A stretch of 64,000 nucleotides of DNA, from contig NZ_AP028461.1 in assembly GCF_033097365.1 (NCBI RefSeq), positions 11,807,501 through 11,871,500 of the forward strand, written 5' to 3'. This stretch comes from Actinoplanes sichuanensis. Lineage in GTDB: Bacteria; Actinomycetota; Actinomycetes; Mycobacteriales; Micromonosporaceae. Positions within the stretch are counted from its first letter, which is position 1. Each line of letters starts with the position of its first letter. Below, in pieces: positions 56,204 to 64,000 of the stretch. Below the pieces are notes generated by a model. It ran no database searches. It had not been told where the DNA came from and saw nothing but the letters and a program-made list of their open reading frames with translations. The position numbers were made by a program, and so were the translations under genes.

Positions 56204-58477
56204 TCACGGGGTCAGCGCCGGCGCGGTGAGCAGTGCGGTGATGTCGGCGGCCGGTACCGGACGGGCGAAGTAGAAGCCCTGTGCGTATCGGTAACCGAGC
56301 GCGTGCAGACGGTCAGCCTGATCGCGGGTCTCCACACCCTCGGCGACCGCCCGCAGACCGAGTGTGGTGGCGATGGTGCTCAGTGACGACGCGATGGCCT
56401 CCTGCTCGGCGGTGCCGTTCAGGTCGTCGATGAACGACTTGTCCACCTTGAGCGTGGTGACCGGGCAGGTACGCAGCAGGGTCAGCGAGCTGTGCCCGGT
56501 ACCGAAGTCGTCCAGGGCCAGGCCGACACCCAGTTCGCGCAGCTCCCGTACCGTCTCGAGGGCCGCGCCACCGGCGAACACCGCGGTCTCGGTGATCTCG
56601 ATGGTGATCCGGTCCGGGGCCAGCCCGTGCCGGTGCAGCGCGTTGGCCACCAGGCCGGGCAGATCCGGGTCGAGCAGCTGCCGCGCCGACACGTTGATGT
56701 TCACCCGCGGGCCGCCGGCACCGTGTTCGCGCTGCCAGGCGGCCGCGTCGGCGCACGCCTGGTCGAGGATCCACGCGCCCAGGTCGATGATCAGGCCGCT
56801 GTGCTCGGCGACCGGGATGAACTCGGCCGGCGAGATCACCGGCTGGTCGGCCGGGTGCCAGCGGATCAGTGCCTCGACCCCGGTGACGGTCCCGCTCGGC
56901 AGTTCCACGATGGGCTGGTAGAGCAGGCGGAACTCGTTCAGCTCCAGACCGCGGCGCAGGGCGGCGGCCAGCTCGGCGTGATGCTGGGCGGTGGCGTCCA
57001 GGGCGCTGCTGTGCTCACGGGCCCGGTCCGCGCCGGTGTACTTGGCCGCCTGCAACGCCACCTCGGCGCGGCGCAGCAGATCCGGAACCTCGTCGCCCAC
57101 GCCGGTCGCGACCCCGGCGGTCACCGTCACCAGCAGGTCGCGGGAGTCGACCCGCAGCGGGGTACGGAACGCGTCCACCAGTGTCTCGGCGAGCACCGTC
57201 TCGCCACCCGGCATCAGCACGCCGAACTCGTCACCGAGCAGCCGGGCCACCACCGCGCCCGCGCCGGTGACCGCGGTGACCCGCTCGGCGGCGGCCCGCA
57301 GCAGCGCGTCGCCCGTCTCGTCGCCGAGCCGGTCGTTGAGCGCCGCGAACCCGTCCAGGTCACAGACCGCGACGGTGGTCTGCTCGGTCCGGCGGGCCAG
57401 CGTGGCGGTGAACAGCCGCCGGTTCGGCAGCCCGGTCAGGTCGTCGTGGTGTGCCTGGTCCTCCAGCCGGTCCAGCAGCACGGCGTTGTCCAGCAGGGCG
57501 ATCAGCTGGCGGGTCACCACCAGCACGGTGAGCACCACCGAGCCGCCGGCCAGGCCGGGCGTCAGATAGCCCATCCGCAGTGTCACCACGACCAGCAGGG
57601 TGGCGACCGCGGCGACCGCGAGGTACGGCACCAGACTGATGTTGCGCCACGGCCCGCCCCGGCGGGTGGGGGTGGACTGGGCCACCGCCGGCCGGCCGGC
57701 TGCGTTCACCCGGCTCTGCACCCACGCGGCGATCGCGACGATCAGGCTGGACACCGGCAGCGACGCCACCGACGGGTCCAGGTGCGGCCACGGCGCCAGG
57801 GGCGGGGCCAGCATCCAGGAGGCGGGGGAGATCAGCCCGATCGGCGCGAGGGTCCACAACGCGGGCGCCAGCGCCGGACCGGCGCCGGTGATCCCCGCCT
57901 TGATCACGGCGGCCACCGCGGCCGACCCGGTGATCATCACGATCAGCAGGAACGTCGCGGTGGCCGTGCCACCGGTGGCCGGGTTCGCGGTGTGCCAGAG
58001 GAAGTGGCTGAAGATGATCGCCGCCGCGGTCGTGACGATGGCCATGTCCAGGCCGATCGCGAGCGACGACCGCCAGGTACGGCGTGCGTGCGGCAGCCGG
58101 ACCACGGCCGCCATGGCGAATGCGGCCGCCACCGCGAAGCAGACCGCGGCCACCGGGTTCAGCGCCTCGGAGTGGTCGAGGAACAGCCGGCTGACGAGCT
58201 GCACGAGGCCGCCGGCGGTGAGGAAGACCCAGGTCTTGGTGAGCCGCCGCCAGAAGGCGCGCACCACGGCGTGCCCGGTGGACGCGGCGATCCGGCAGGC
58301 CACCGTCGCGGTCGCGGTCGCGCCGATGGCGGCCGGCCAGAGCAGCCACGGCGGTACCGGCCGCAGCAGCCCGGCGGTGCCGAGCGCGACGGCGACCAGC
58401 AGCCAGACCGCCGAGAGGGCGAGCACGGCGGCGGCCGGGCGAAGGGATGGTCTCGTCACGGGCACAGAGATCGGCAC
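56204..58477 (-). CDS. Membrane GGDEF/EAL protein with degenerate GGDEF
   Basis: 757 residues. Residues about 20-330 hold around nine hydrophobic helices. The GGDEF domain starts DDLTGLPNRRLFTATLARR and its active loop reads RLLGDEFGVL (about 410), where the first glycine of GGDEF is leucine, so cyclase activity is doubtful. The EAL domain is complete: GVEALIRW, NINVSARQL, ITIEITETAVF, LALDDFGTGHSS, KVDKSFIDDL, AVAEGVET and YAQGFYFARP. It is therefore most likely a cyclic-di-GMP phosphodiesterase with a membrane sensor, the GGDEF perhaps binding GTP. Confidence 0.9.
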   Translation of the reverse strand: MPISVPVTRPSLRPAAAVLALSAVWLLVAVALGTAGLLRPVPPWLLWPAAIGATATATVACRIAASTGHAVVRAFWRRLTKTWVFLTAGGLVQLVSRLFLDHSEALNPVAAVCFAVAAAFAMAAVVRLPHARRTWRSSLAIGLDMAIVTTAAAIIFSHFLWHTANPATGGTATATFLLIVMITGSAAVAAVIKAGITGAGPALAPALWTLAPIGLISPASWMLAPPLAPWPHLDPSVASLPVSSLIVAIAAWVQSRVNAAGRPAVAQSTPTRRGGPWRNISLVPYLAVAAVATLLVVVTLRMGYLTPGLAGGSVVLTVLVVTRQLIALLDNAVLLDRLEDQAHHDDLTGLPNRRLFTATLARRTEQTTVAVCDLDGFAALNDRLGDETGDALLRAAAERVTAVTGAGAVVARLLGDEFGVLMPGGETVLAETLVDAFRTPLRVDSRDLLVTVTAGVATGVGDEVPDLLRRAEVALQAAKYTGADRAREHSSALDATAQHHAELAAALRRGLELNEFRLLYQPIVELPSGTVTGVEALIRWHPADQPVISPAEFIPVAEHSGLIIDLGAWILDQACADAAAWQREHGAGGPRVNINVSARQLLDPDLPGLVANALHRHGLAPDRITIEITETAVFAGGAALETVRELRELGVGLALDDFGTGHSSLTLLRTCPVTTLKVDKSFIDDLNGTAEQEAIASSLSTIATTLGLRAVAEGVETRDQADRLHALGYRYAQGFYFARPVPAADITALLTAPALTP

Positions 58478-58496
58478 TGGACGGCCGAAGCTTGAG

Positions 58497-59828
58497 TCAA
58501 TCTTCGGTTAACAATCTTTTTTGCACCTTCCCCATCGCGTTGCGGGGCAGGCTGTCGACCAGGTGCACGGTCCGGGGGCGCTTGTGCACGGCCAGCCGTG
58601 CGGCCACGAATTCGATCAGTTCGGCCGGTGTGACCGGTTCGGCCACCACGAAGGCGGTGATCCGCTCGCCCAGGTCCGGGTGCGGCACCCCGATCACGGC
58701 GGCCTCCCGGACCGCCGGGTGCAGCAGCAGGGTGTCCTCCACCTCACCGGCGCCGACCCGGTAACCGCCGGTCTTGATCAGGTCGGTGGAGGCGCGGCCG
58801 ACGATCCGGTGCAGGGCGTCCGGGCCGATCGTGGCCACGTCGCCGGTCCGGAACCAGCCGTCGGTGAGGTCGGGTGGGCGTACCCCGTCCGGCCGTAGAT
58901 AGCCGTCGAGCAGGGTCGGGCCGCGCACCTCGAGGTGGCCGATGGTCTCGCCGTCGGCCGGCAGCGGTGTACCCGCCTCGTCGACCAGCCGGGTGGTGAT
59001 GCCCGGCAGGGGTCGGCCGACGTGGCCCGCCCGGCGTTCGCCGCCGGCTCGGGCGCTCACCGTGATCAGGGTCTCGGTCATGCCGTAGCGCTCCACCGGG
59101 GCCTGGCCGGTCAGGGTGGCCAGGTCGTCGAAGACCGGCACCGGGAGCGGGGCGCTGCCGGAGACCAGCAGACGGGCCGGGGCCAGGGCGCGGGCGGCGG
59201 ACGGGTCGGCGGTGATCCGCGACCAGACCGTCGGTACGCCGAAGTACATGGTGCCGGGGTTGGCGGCGTACGCCTGCGGGGTCGGTCTCCCGGTGTGGAT
59301 CAGGCGGCAGCCGAGTCGCAGCGGGCCGAGGACGCCGAGGACCAGGCCGTGCACGTGGTAGAGCGGGAGGCCGTGGACGAGGGTGTCCTCCGGGGTCCAC
59401 TGCCAGGCCTCGGCCAGGGCGTCTAGGTCGGCGGCGATGGCCTCGGGGGAGAGGACCACGCCTTTGGGGGCGCCGGTGGTCCCGCTGGTGTAGAGCACGA
59501 GAGCGGCACGCAATTCACGCGCCGAACCGGATGTATCCGAGATCTCGCCCTGGGAGAAGAGGAGTGTTGCGCCCGAATCGCGCAGGATGTGGGCCCGTTC
59601 CAGATCCCCCGCGTCGGGCGGGATCGGCACGATCGGAACTCCGGCCAGCAGCGCCCCGGTCACCGCGACGATGGTGGACAGCTCGGGCGTGGCATCGACG
59701 GCCACGATCGGCGCGCCCTTGATCCGGTCGGCGACTCGGGAGGCCTGCTCCAGCAGCTGATGACGCGACAGCGAACCGGACGGTGTGACCACCGCGTCCG
59801 GCAGATCAGGGGATTCGATCAGGCGCAT
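58497..59828 (-). CDS. Acyl-CoA synthetase, AMP-binding (MatB-like length)
   Basis: 443 residues. Adenylation motifs: LVLYTSGTTGAPKGVVLS (P-loop), YFGVPTVWSRI, VERYGMTETLITVSA, GWFRTGDVATI and the catalytic lysine in PRNAMGKVQKRLL near the C-terminus. The short length and the shape of the N-terminal region resemble malonyl-CoA synthetases rather than long-chain FadD enzymes, but substrate is not readable. The gene is divergent from the ABC exporter. Confidence 0.88.
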   Translation of the reverse strand: MRLIESPDLPDAVVTPSGSLSRHQLLEQASRVADRIKGAPIVAVDATPELSTIVAVTGALLAGVPIVPIPPDAGDLERAHILRDSGATLLFSQGEISDTSGSARELRAALVLYTSGTTGAPKGVVLSPEAIAADLDALAEAWQWTPEDTLVHGLPLYHVHGLVLGVLGPLRLGCRLIHTGRPTPQAYAANPGTMYFGVPTVWSRITADPSAARALAPARLLVSGSAPLPVPVFDDLATLTGQAPVERYGMTETLITVSARAGGERRAGHVGRPLPGITTRLVDEAGTPLPADGETIGHLEVRGPTLLDGYLRPDGVRPPDLTDGWFRTGDVATIGPDALHRIVGRASTDLIKTGGYRVGAGEVEDTLLLHPAVREAAVIGVPHPDLGERITAFVVAEPVTPAELIEFVAARLAVHKRPRTVHLVDSLPRNAMGKVQKRLLTED

Positions 59829-59953
59829 GATCGGATCCTACGAAAGAGCGACCGTCCACCCTCTTGCCGCGCTGGCATCCCGGCCGCCGTCGTTGTCGCC
59901 GCCGAAAACCCCTGCCTAACGTTCAGATCTCCTGGTGCGAGAGGGGGTGGGGC

Positions 59954-61675
59954 ATGGCCGGATGGCGGGACCTGGGCCGGCTGGCCCACGGCTACCGCGG
60001 CCCGATCGCCGGGGCCGCCGCCCTCAGCCTGCTCGGCACCCTGCTCGCGCTGACCCAGCCGCTGCTGGCCCGGGAGGCCGTGGACGGCGCCGCCGCCGGG
60101 CGTCTGCGCTGGCCGGTGCTGGGTGCGCTGACCGCCCTGTTCGCCGCCCAGGCGTCGGCGCTGGCCCTGGCCCGGTACGTACAGGCGCACACCGGCGAGA
60201 CGATGACCCGCGATCTGCGTCGCACCCTGACCGGCCACCTGCTGCGGGTCCGGATCGCCGCGTTCGACGACGGCCGGATCGGCGACCTGATCGCCCGTGC
60301 CTGCGGGGACACCACGGTGGTGAAGACGCTGATCGCACAGAGCCTCGGCACCGGCCTGGCCGGGCTGATCGGGCTGGCGGTCGCGGTCGCGCTGCTCGCC
60401 TGGCTCGACCCGTGGCTGCTGGCCACCGTGATCGTGCTGTTCGGTGGTTCGTTCGGGGCGCTGCTCGCGGTGGTGCGGCGAGTGCGGATCGCGTCGCGTA
60501 CCGCCCAGAACGCCGAAGGCGCCCTGCTCGCCGATCTGGAACGCGCGCTCGGCGGGATCCGTCTGGTCCGCGCCTGCCGGGCCGAGCCCCTGGAGGCGGA
60601 ACGGCTGGACACCTCGGCCGGGCGGGCCTACCGGGCGAACCTGCGGATGGCCGGCATGGTGGCGCTGAGCGGCCCGGCCAACGACCTGGCGGTCAGCGGC
60701 GCGTTCCTGGCGGTGCTGCTGTTCGGCGCGACCCGGGTGTCGTCGGGCGCGATGACCCTCGGTGACCTGGTCGCGTTCACACTCGCGATGACCTACCTGG
60801 CCGCGCCGGTCTTCGAGATCTTCCAGGCGGTCAGCGCGGTCCAGCAGGGGGCCGGGGCGTTGCACCGGATCAACGAGGTGCTGGCGCTTCCGGTCGAACG
60901 GGACCGTCCGGTCGCGGTGGCCCGGGTCGGCGGGGGTGACCGGCCGGTGCTGGAGTTCCGGGACGTCTGGTTCGGGTACCGGCCGGGGCGGCCGGTGCTG
61001 CGCGGGATCGGGTTCACCATTCCGGCCCGCGGGCAGGTCGCGCTGGTCGGCCCCTCCGGCGCCGGCAAGTCGACGATCTTCGCGTTGGCCGAACGTTTCT
61101 ACGAACCGGATCGCGGATCGGTGCTGCTGCATGGGCGGGATGCGCGGTTCACCCCGTACGCCAGGCATCGTGCCTCGGTCGGTCTTGTCGAACAGGACAG
61201 TCCCCTGCTCGCCGGAACACTCCGCGACAACCTGCTCTACGGTGCCGGCCGGGTCACCGACCGGGAGTTGCGCCGCGTCCTCGCCATGACCGGTCTCACC
61301 GGGGTCGCCGCCGACCTGCCGGACGGCCTCGACACCCCGGTCGGCGACCACGGCCGCCGCCTCTCCGGCGGCCAGCGTCAACGCGTCGCCATCGCCCGCT
61401 GCCTGCTCGCCCGGCCCGACCTGATCCTGCTCGACGAACCGACCGCCCACCTCGACCCGGACAGCGAACACGCCCTCACCGCCACCCTGCACGAGGTCGC
61501 GTCGGTGTGCGCCCTGATGGTCATCGCGCACCGTTTCTCGACGATCCGCTCCGCGGCCCGCATCCTGGTCATCGACGGTGGTGTCATCGCGAACGCCGGC
61601 ACCCACGCCGAGCTCCAGCTCTCCAGCCCTTACTACCGACGCCTGACGGCACCACCCCGGCAGCGGTACGCGTGA
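59954..61675 (+). CDS. ABC exporter, fused membrane and ATPase domains
   Basis: 573 residues from ATG behind GAGGGGGTGGGG. Six membrane helices occupy about 15-290 (start YRGPIAGAAALSLLGTLLALTQPLL). The nucleotide-binding domain has Walker A LVGPSGAGKSTIFALAE, signature LSGGQRQRVAIARCLL, Walker B LILLDEPTAHLD and MVIAHRFSTI. This is the half-transporter type of drug or lipid exporter, acting as a dimer. No partner half-transporter gene follows, so a homodimer is likely. Confidence 0.92.
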   Translation: MAGWRDLGRLAHGYRGPIAGAAALSLLGTLLALTQPLLAREAVDGAAAGRLRWPVLGALTALFAAQASALALARYVQAHTGETMTRDLRRTLTGHLLRVRIAAFDDGRIGDLIARACGDTTVVKTLIAQSLGTGLAGLIGLAVAVALLAWLDPWLLATVIVLFGGSFGALLAVVRRVRIASRTAQNAEGALLADLERALGGIRLVRACRAEPLEAERLDTSAGRAYRANLRMAGMVALSGPANDLAVSGAFLAVLLFGATRVSSGAMTLGDLVAFTLAMTYLAAPVFEIFQAVSAVQQGAGALHRINEVLALPVERDRPVAVARVGGGDRPVLEFRDVWFGYRPGRPVLRGIGFTIPARGQVALVGPSGAGKSTIFALAERFYEPDRGSVLLHGRDARFTPYARHRASVGLVEQDSPLLAGTLRDNLLYGAGRVTDRELRRVLAMTGLTGVAADLPDGLDTPVGDHGRRLSGGQRQRVAIARCLLARPDLILLDEPTAHLDPDSEHALTATLHEVASVCALMVIAHRFSTIRSAARILVIDGGVIANAGTHAELQLSSPYYRRLTAPPRQRYA

Positions 61676-61678
61676 GGG

Positions 61679-62365
61679 TCAGCCGGGGAAGGTGGCCAGT
61701 TCCTTGACCGCGGTGGCCAGGCGTAGGTCCAGGCCGGAGTGGATGAGTTCGCGGCAGTCGTGGTCGCCGTCGGTGGCGAGACGGCGGATGTCGTGGATGG
61801 CGGCGCTGATCCGGTCGCGGACCTCGCGGATCATGTCGGTGGCGGTACCGCGCCATCCGTAGGCGTCGAGCAGCATCCGCAGGCGGCGGGGACGGTCGGC
61901 GAAGTCGGTCCAGCCGTCGGCGGTGGCGTCGCTGCGGGCGGTGAGCGGCACCCAGGCGAAGGCGGTGAACGCGAGGTCGGCATCGCGGCTGACCGGCCCG
62001 GCGAAGTCCCAGCCGACGAAGCCGGTGAGGCGACGGCCGGCGCGGGTCGCGTTGTACGGCGCGGCGTCGTTGTGCCCGATGATCAGGCCGGGCTCCCAGG
62101 CCCCGCCCTTGCGCCAGACCGCGTCGGCCGGCGGCACGAAATCGGCGACCGCTTCGTGGTACTCGCGCAGCCACTGGGCGACCTGCCAGAGGGTGTCGTC
62201 CTCCCGGGTCCACTCCGGCCAGGGCAGGGCGGCACCTGTCGGGGTGCCGTCGACGGGCGGGGCGCCGTCGAATCCCGAGTCTTCGAGATGGTGCAGTAGC
62301 GCCCGTACCGCGGGGGCCCAGGGTTCCTCGACCGGGACGCCGGGTAACTCCGCGTCGATGTTCAT
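61679..62365 (-). CDS. Aminoglycoside-phosphotransferase-fold protein, short N-lobe
   Basis: 228 residues from ATG 62365 with GGAGG seven bases upstream. The catalytic loop IIGHNDAAPYN corresponds to HxDxxxxN of the APH/choline-kinase fold, and GFVGWDFAGPVSRDADLAF contains the metal-binding aspartate. The N-terminal lobe is short: after EEPWAPAVRALLHHLEDSGFDGAP the usual strand carrying the ATP-site lysine is missing, so kinase activity is doubtful. It is convergent with the ABC exporter with three bases between stops. Confidence 0.8.
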   Translation of the reverse strand: MNIDAELPGVPVEEPWAPAVRALLHHLEDSGFDGAPPVDGTPTGAALPWPEWTREDDTLWQVAQWLREYHEAVADFVPPADAVWRKGGAWEPGLIIGHNDAAPYNATRAGRRLTGFVGWDFAGPVSRDADLAFTAFAWVPLTARSDATADGWTDFADRPRRLRMLLDAYGWRGTATDMIREVRDRISAAIHDIRRLATDGDHDCRELIHSGLDLRLATAVKELATFPG

Positions 62366-62519
62366 GATCAACCTCCGGGATGGACGGTAGTCCGGAGATC
62401 ATCGATCATGCATCGGCCTGTTGTCCGACCGGAAGCTGCCGGATGAAGGAAATCATGCAGGTCCGTGTCTCGCGACCCGATGAAGGGGCCACGAGACACG
62501 GATCACCGAACCGGACCGG

Positions 62520-64000
62520 TCAGGCGAAGATCTCCCCGGCGTCGGCCTTGGCGACCAGCAGCGGCGGCGGGGTGAACCGGGCGCCGTAGCGGTCGGCCAG
62601 TTCCCGGGCGCGGGCCACGAAACCGGGCAGACCGCCCTCGTACTGGTTGATGTACTGCAGGACGCCACCGGTCCAGCCCGGGTAGCCGATGCCGAAGATC
62701 GAGCCGATGTTGGCCTCGGCGACCGACAGCAGCACCCCCTCGTCCAGGCACTTGACCGTCTCGATCGCCTCGATGAAGAGCAGCCGCTCCTTGAGGTCCT
62801 CGAACGGGATCGCGACGTCCGGCTTGGCGAAGGCGGACAGTCCCGGCCACAGCCCGGTGCGCTTGCCATCGGTGTACTCGTAGAAGCCGGCCCCGCCGGA
62901 GCGGCCGGGCCGCCCGAACTCGTCGATCATCCGGTCGATGACCACGTCGGCCGGGTGCACCTCGTACTCCTGACCGGCGGCGGCCGCCGCGGCCCGGTAC
63001 TCGTTGCGGATCTTGCGGGGCAGGGTGAGGGTCAGCTCGTCCATCAGCTGCAGCACCGGTGCCGGGTAGCCGGCCTGGCTGCCGGCCTGCTCGATGCTGG
63101 CCGGCGCGACACCCTCGGCGAGGAGTGCGATGCCCTCGTTGGTGAAGGTTCCGATGACCCGGCTGGTGAAGAAGCCGCGGCTGTCGTTCACCACGATCGG
63201 CGTCTTGCGCAGCTTACGAACCACGTCGAGCGCACGGCGTACCGTCAGATCGCTCGTCTTCTCGCCCTTGATCACTTCGACCAGGGGCATCTTGTCGACC
63301 GGGGAGAAGAAGTGCAGGCCGATGAAGTCGGCCTCGCGGCTGACCCCCTCGGCGAGCAGGGTGATCGGCAGTGTCGAGGTGTTGGAGCAGAGCAGCGCGT
63401 CGGGCGCGACGACACCCTCGATCTCGGCGAACACCTTGTGCTTGAGCGCCGGGTCCTCGAAGACCGCCTCGATCACCAGGTCGGCACCGGCCAGGTCGGC
63501 GATCTGGTCGGTGGCGGTGATCAGGTCGAGCAGGGCCCGACCCTTCTCCTCGGTGATCCGGCCGCGGGCGACGTCCTTGGCGACCAGCTTCTCCGAGTAG
63601 CCCTTGCCGCGCAGCGCGCCGTCGAGGGAGACGTCGCGCAGCACCACCGGCAGGCCGGAGCGGGCCGAGACGTACGCGATCGCGGCACCCATCATGCCGG
63701 CGCCGAGCACGGCGACCTTGGTGATCGGCGGGACCTCGCCGATGTCGCGCTGGCTCACCTCGTTCAGATCGAAGAAGAACGCCTTGATCATGTTCTTGGC
63801 GACCGGCCCGGTGACCAGCTCGACGAAGTAGCGCGTCTCGATGACGAACGCGGTGTCGACGTCGACCTGGGCGCCCTCGACGGCGGCGGCCAGGATGTTG
63901 CGCGGCGCCGGGTAGTTCGCCCCCTTGAGCTGCTTGCGCAGGTTGGCCGGGAAGGCCGGGAGCATCGCGGCCAGCGCGGGCGTGGACGGCGTACCGCCGG
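62520..64000 (-). CDS. 3-hydroxyacyl-CoA dehydrogenase, multifunctional beta-oxidation protein (partial)
   Basis: The 5' end lies beyond the window; about 493 residues are visible. A short piece of the enoyl-CoA hydratase domain is followed by the NAD-binding motif VAVLGAGMMGAAIAYVSARSG, then FIGLHFFSPVDKMPLVEVI, the dehydrogenase signature, and two C-terminal dimerisation domains (FFTSRVIGTFTNEGIALLAEG, FGIGYPGWTGGVLQYI). This is the FadB/FadJ-type fusion that hydrates and oxidises enoyl-CoA in fatty-acid degradation. A thiolase partner would be expected beyond the window. Confidence 0.93.
   Translation of the reverse strand, partial: GGTPSTPALAAMLPAFPANLRKQLKGANYPAPRNILAAAVEGAQVDVDTAFVIETRYFVELVTGPVAKNMIKAFFFDLNEVSQRDIGEVPPITKVAVLGAGMMGAAIAYVSARSGLPVVLRDVSLDGALRGKGYSEKLVAKDVARGRITEEKGRALLDLITATDQIADLAGADLVIEAVFEDPALKHKVFAEIEGVVAPDALLCSNTSTLPITLLAEGVSREADFIGLHFFSPVDKMPLVEVIKGEKTSDLTVRRALDVVRKLRKTPIVVNDSRGFFTSRVIGTFTNEGIALLAEGVAPASIEQAGSQAGYPAPVLQLMDELTLTLPRKIRNEYRAAAAAAGQEYEVHPADVVIDRMIDEFGRPGRSGGAGFYEYTDGKRTGLWPGLSAFAKPDVAIPFEDLKERLLFIEAIETVKCLDEGVLLSVAEANIGSIFGIGYPGWTGGVLQYINQYEGGLPGFVARARELADRYGARFTPPPLLVAKADAGEIFA

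Overview
The window is high-GC DNA from an actinobacterium. The partial 16S rRNA and the gene order point to Micromonosporaceae, and Actinoplanes or a close relative is the likeliest source. The family-level call rests on gene content, GTG/TTG starts and the Rv1689-Rv1711-type gene order. The genus is an inference. It starts inside a 16S gene and ends inside a fatty-acid oxidation gene.

Layout: (1) 1-4807, an rrn operon (partial 16S, 23S, 5S) with a 23S processing stem and a terminator after 5S. (2) 4917-15776, a TPR-type protein carrying a very large RGG-like repeat arm, an HAD phosphatase, a chemoreceptor, an SCP2 protein, a phasin-like K/A-rich protein, tlyA, nadK and recN. (3) 15839-26722, envelope and division genes: steA, steB, a divergent MraY-like protein, murJ, a GT4 glycosyltransferase and a large membrane protein, then pyrG and a NUDIX hydrolase. 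(4) 26727-33837, an accessory block: two antibiotic-type glycosyltransferases around a TetR regulator with two identical-arm operators and an MFS pump, then a VOC protein, a PPOX-type flavoprotein, a methyltransferase and a barstar-domain protein. (5) 33928-37679, ald, xerD, parA and an M50-like pseudoprotease; this chromosome-segregation string resumes at 47943-50774 with scpA, scpB and rluB. (6) 37753-47287, an insertion in that string: an MFS transporter, a Septu-like ATPase/HNH pair (HNH frameshifted), a glycerol regulon (glpK1-glpD, an IclR regulator, glpK2) and an 89-residue K/A-rich protein. (7) 50807-64000, transport and signalling genes: an orphan sugar-binding lipoprotein, a MacB-like ABC operon, a phosphatase, a GGDEF/EAL protein, an acyl-CoA synthetase, an ABC exporter, a phosphotransferase-like protein and a partial 3-hydroxyacyl-CoA dehydrogenase.

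Many neighbours are translationally coupled through 4-base stop/start overlaps. These include tlyA-nadK, MraY-like-murJ, GT4-membrane protein, ATPase-HNH, iclR-glpK2, scpA-scpB and the ABC adaptor-ATPase-permease string. ald-xerD does the same with an apparent CTG start. A recurrent theme is conserved housekeeping cores extended by low-complexity repeats: the RGG/TPR protein, the phasin-like protein, the 863-residue membrane protein, ScpB and the 89-residue protein. The strongest leads are the RGG-armed protein beside the rrn operon, the Septu-like pair with its own palindrome and one-base lesion, and the duplicated glycerol kinases that share a nearly identical inverted DNA block. All functional calls come from reading motifs; no searches were run.
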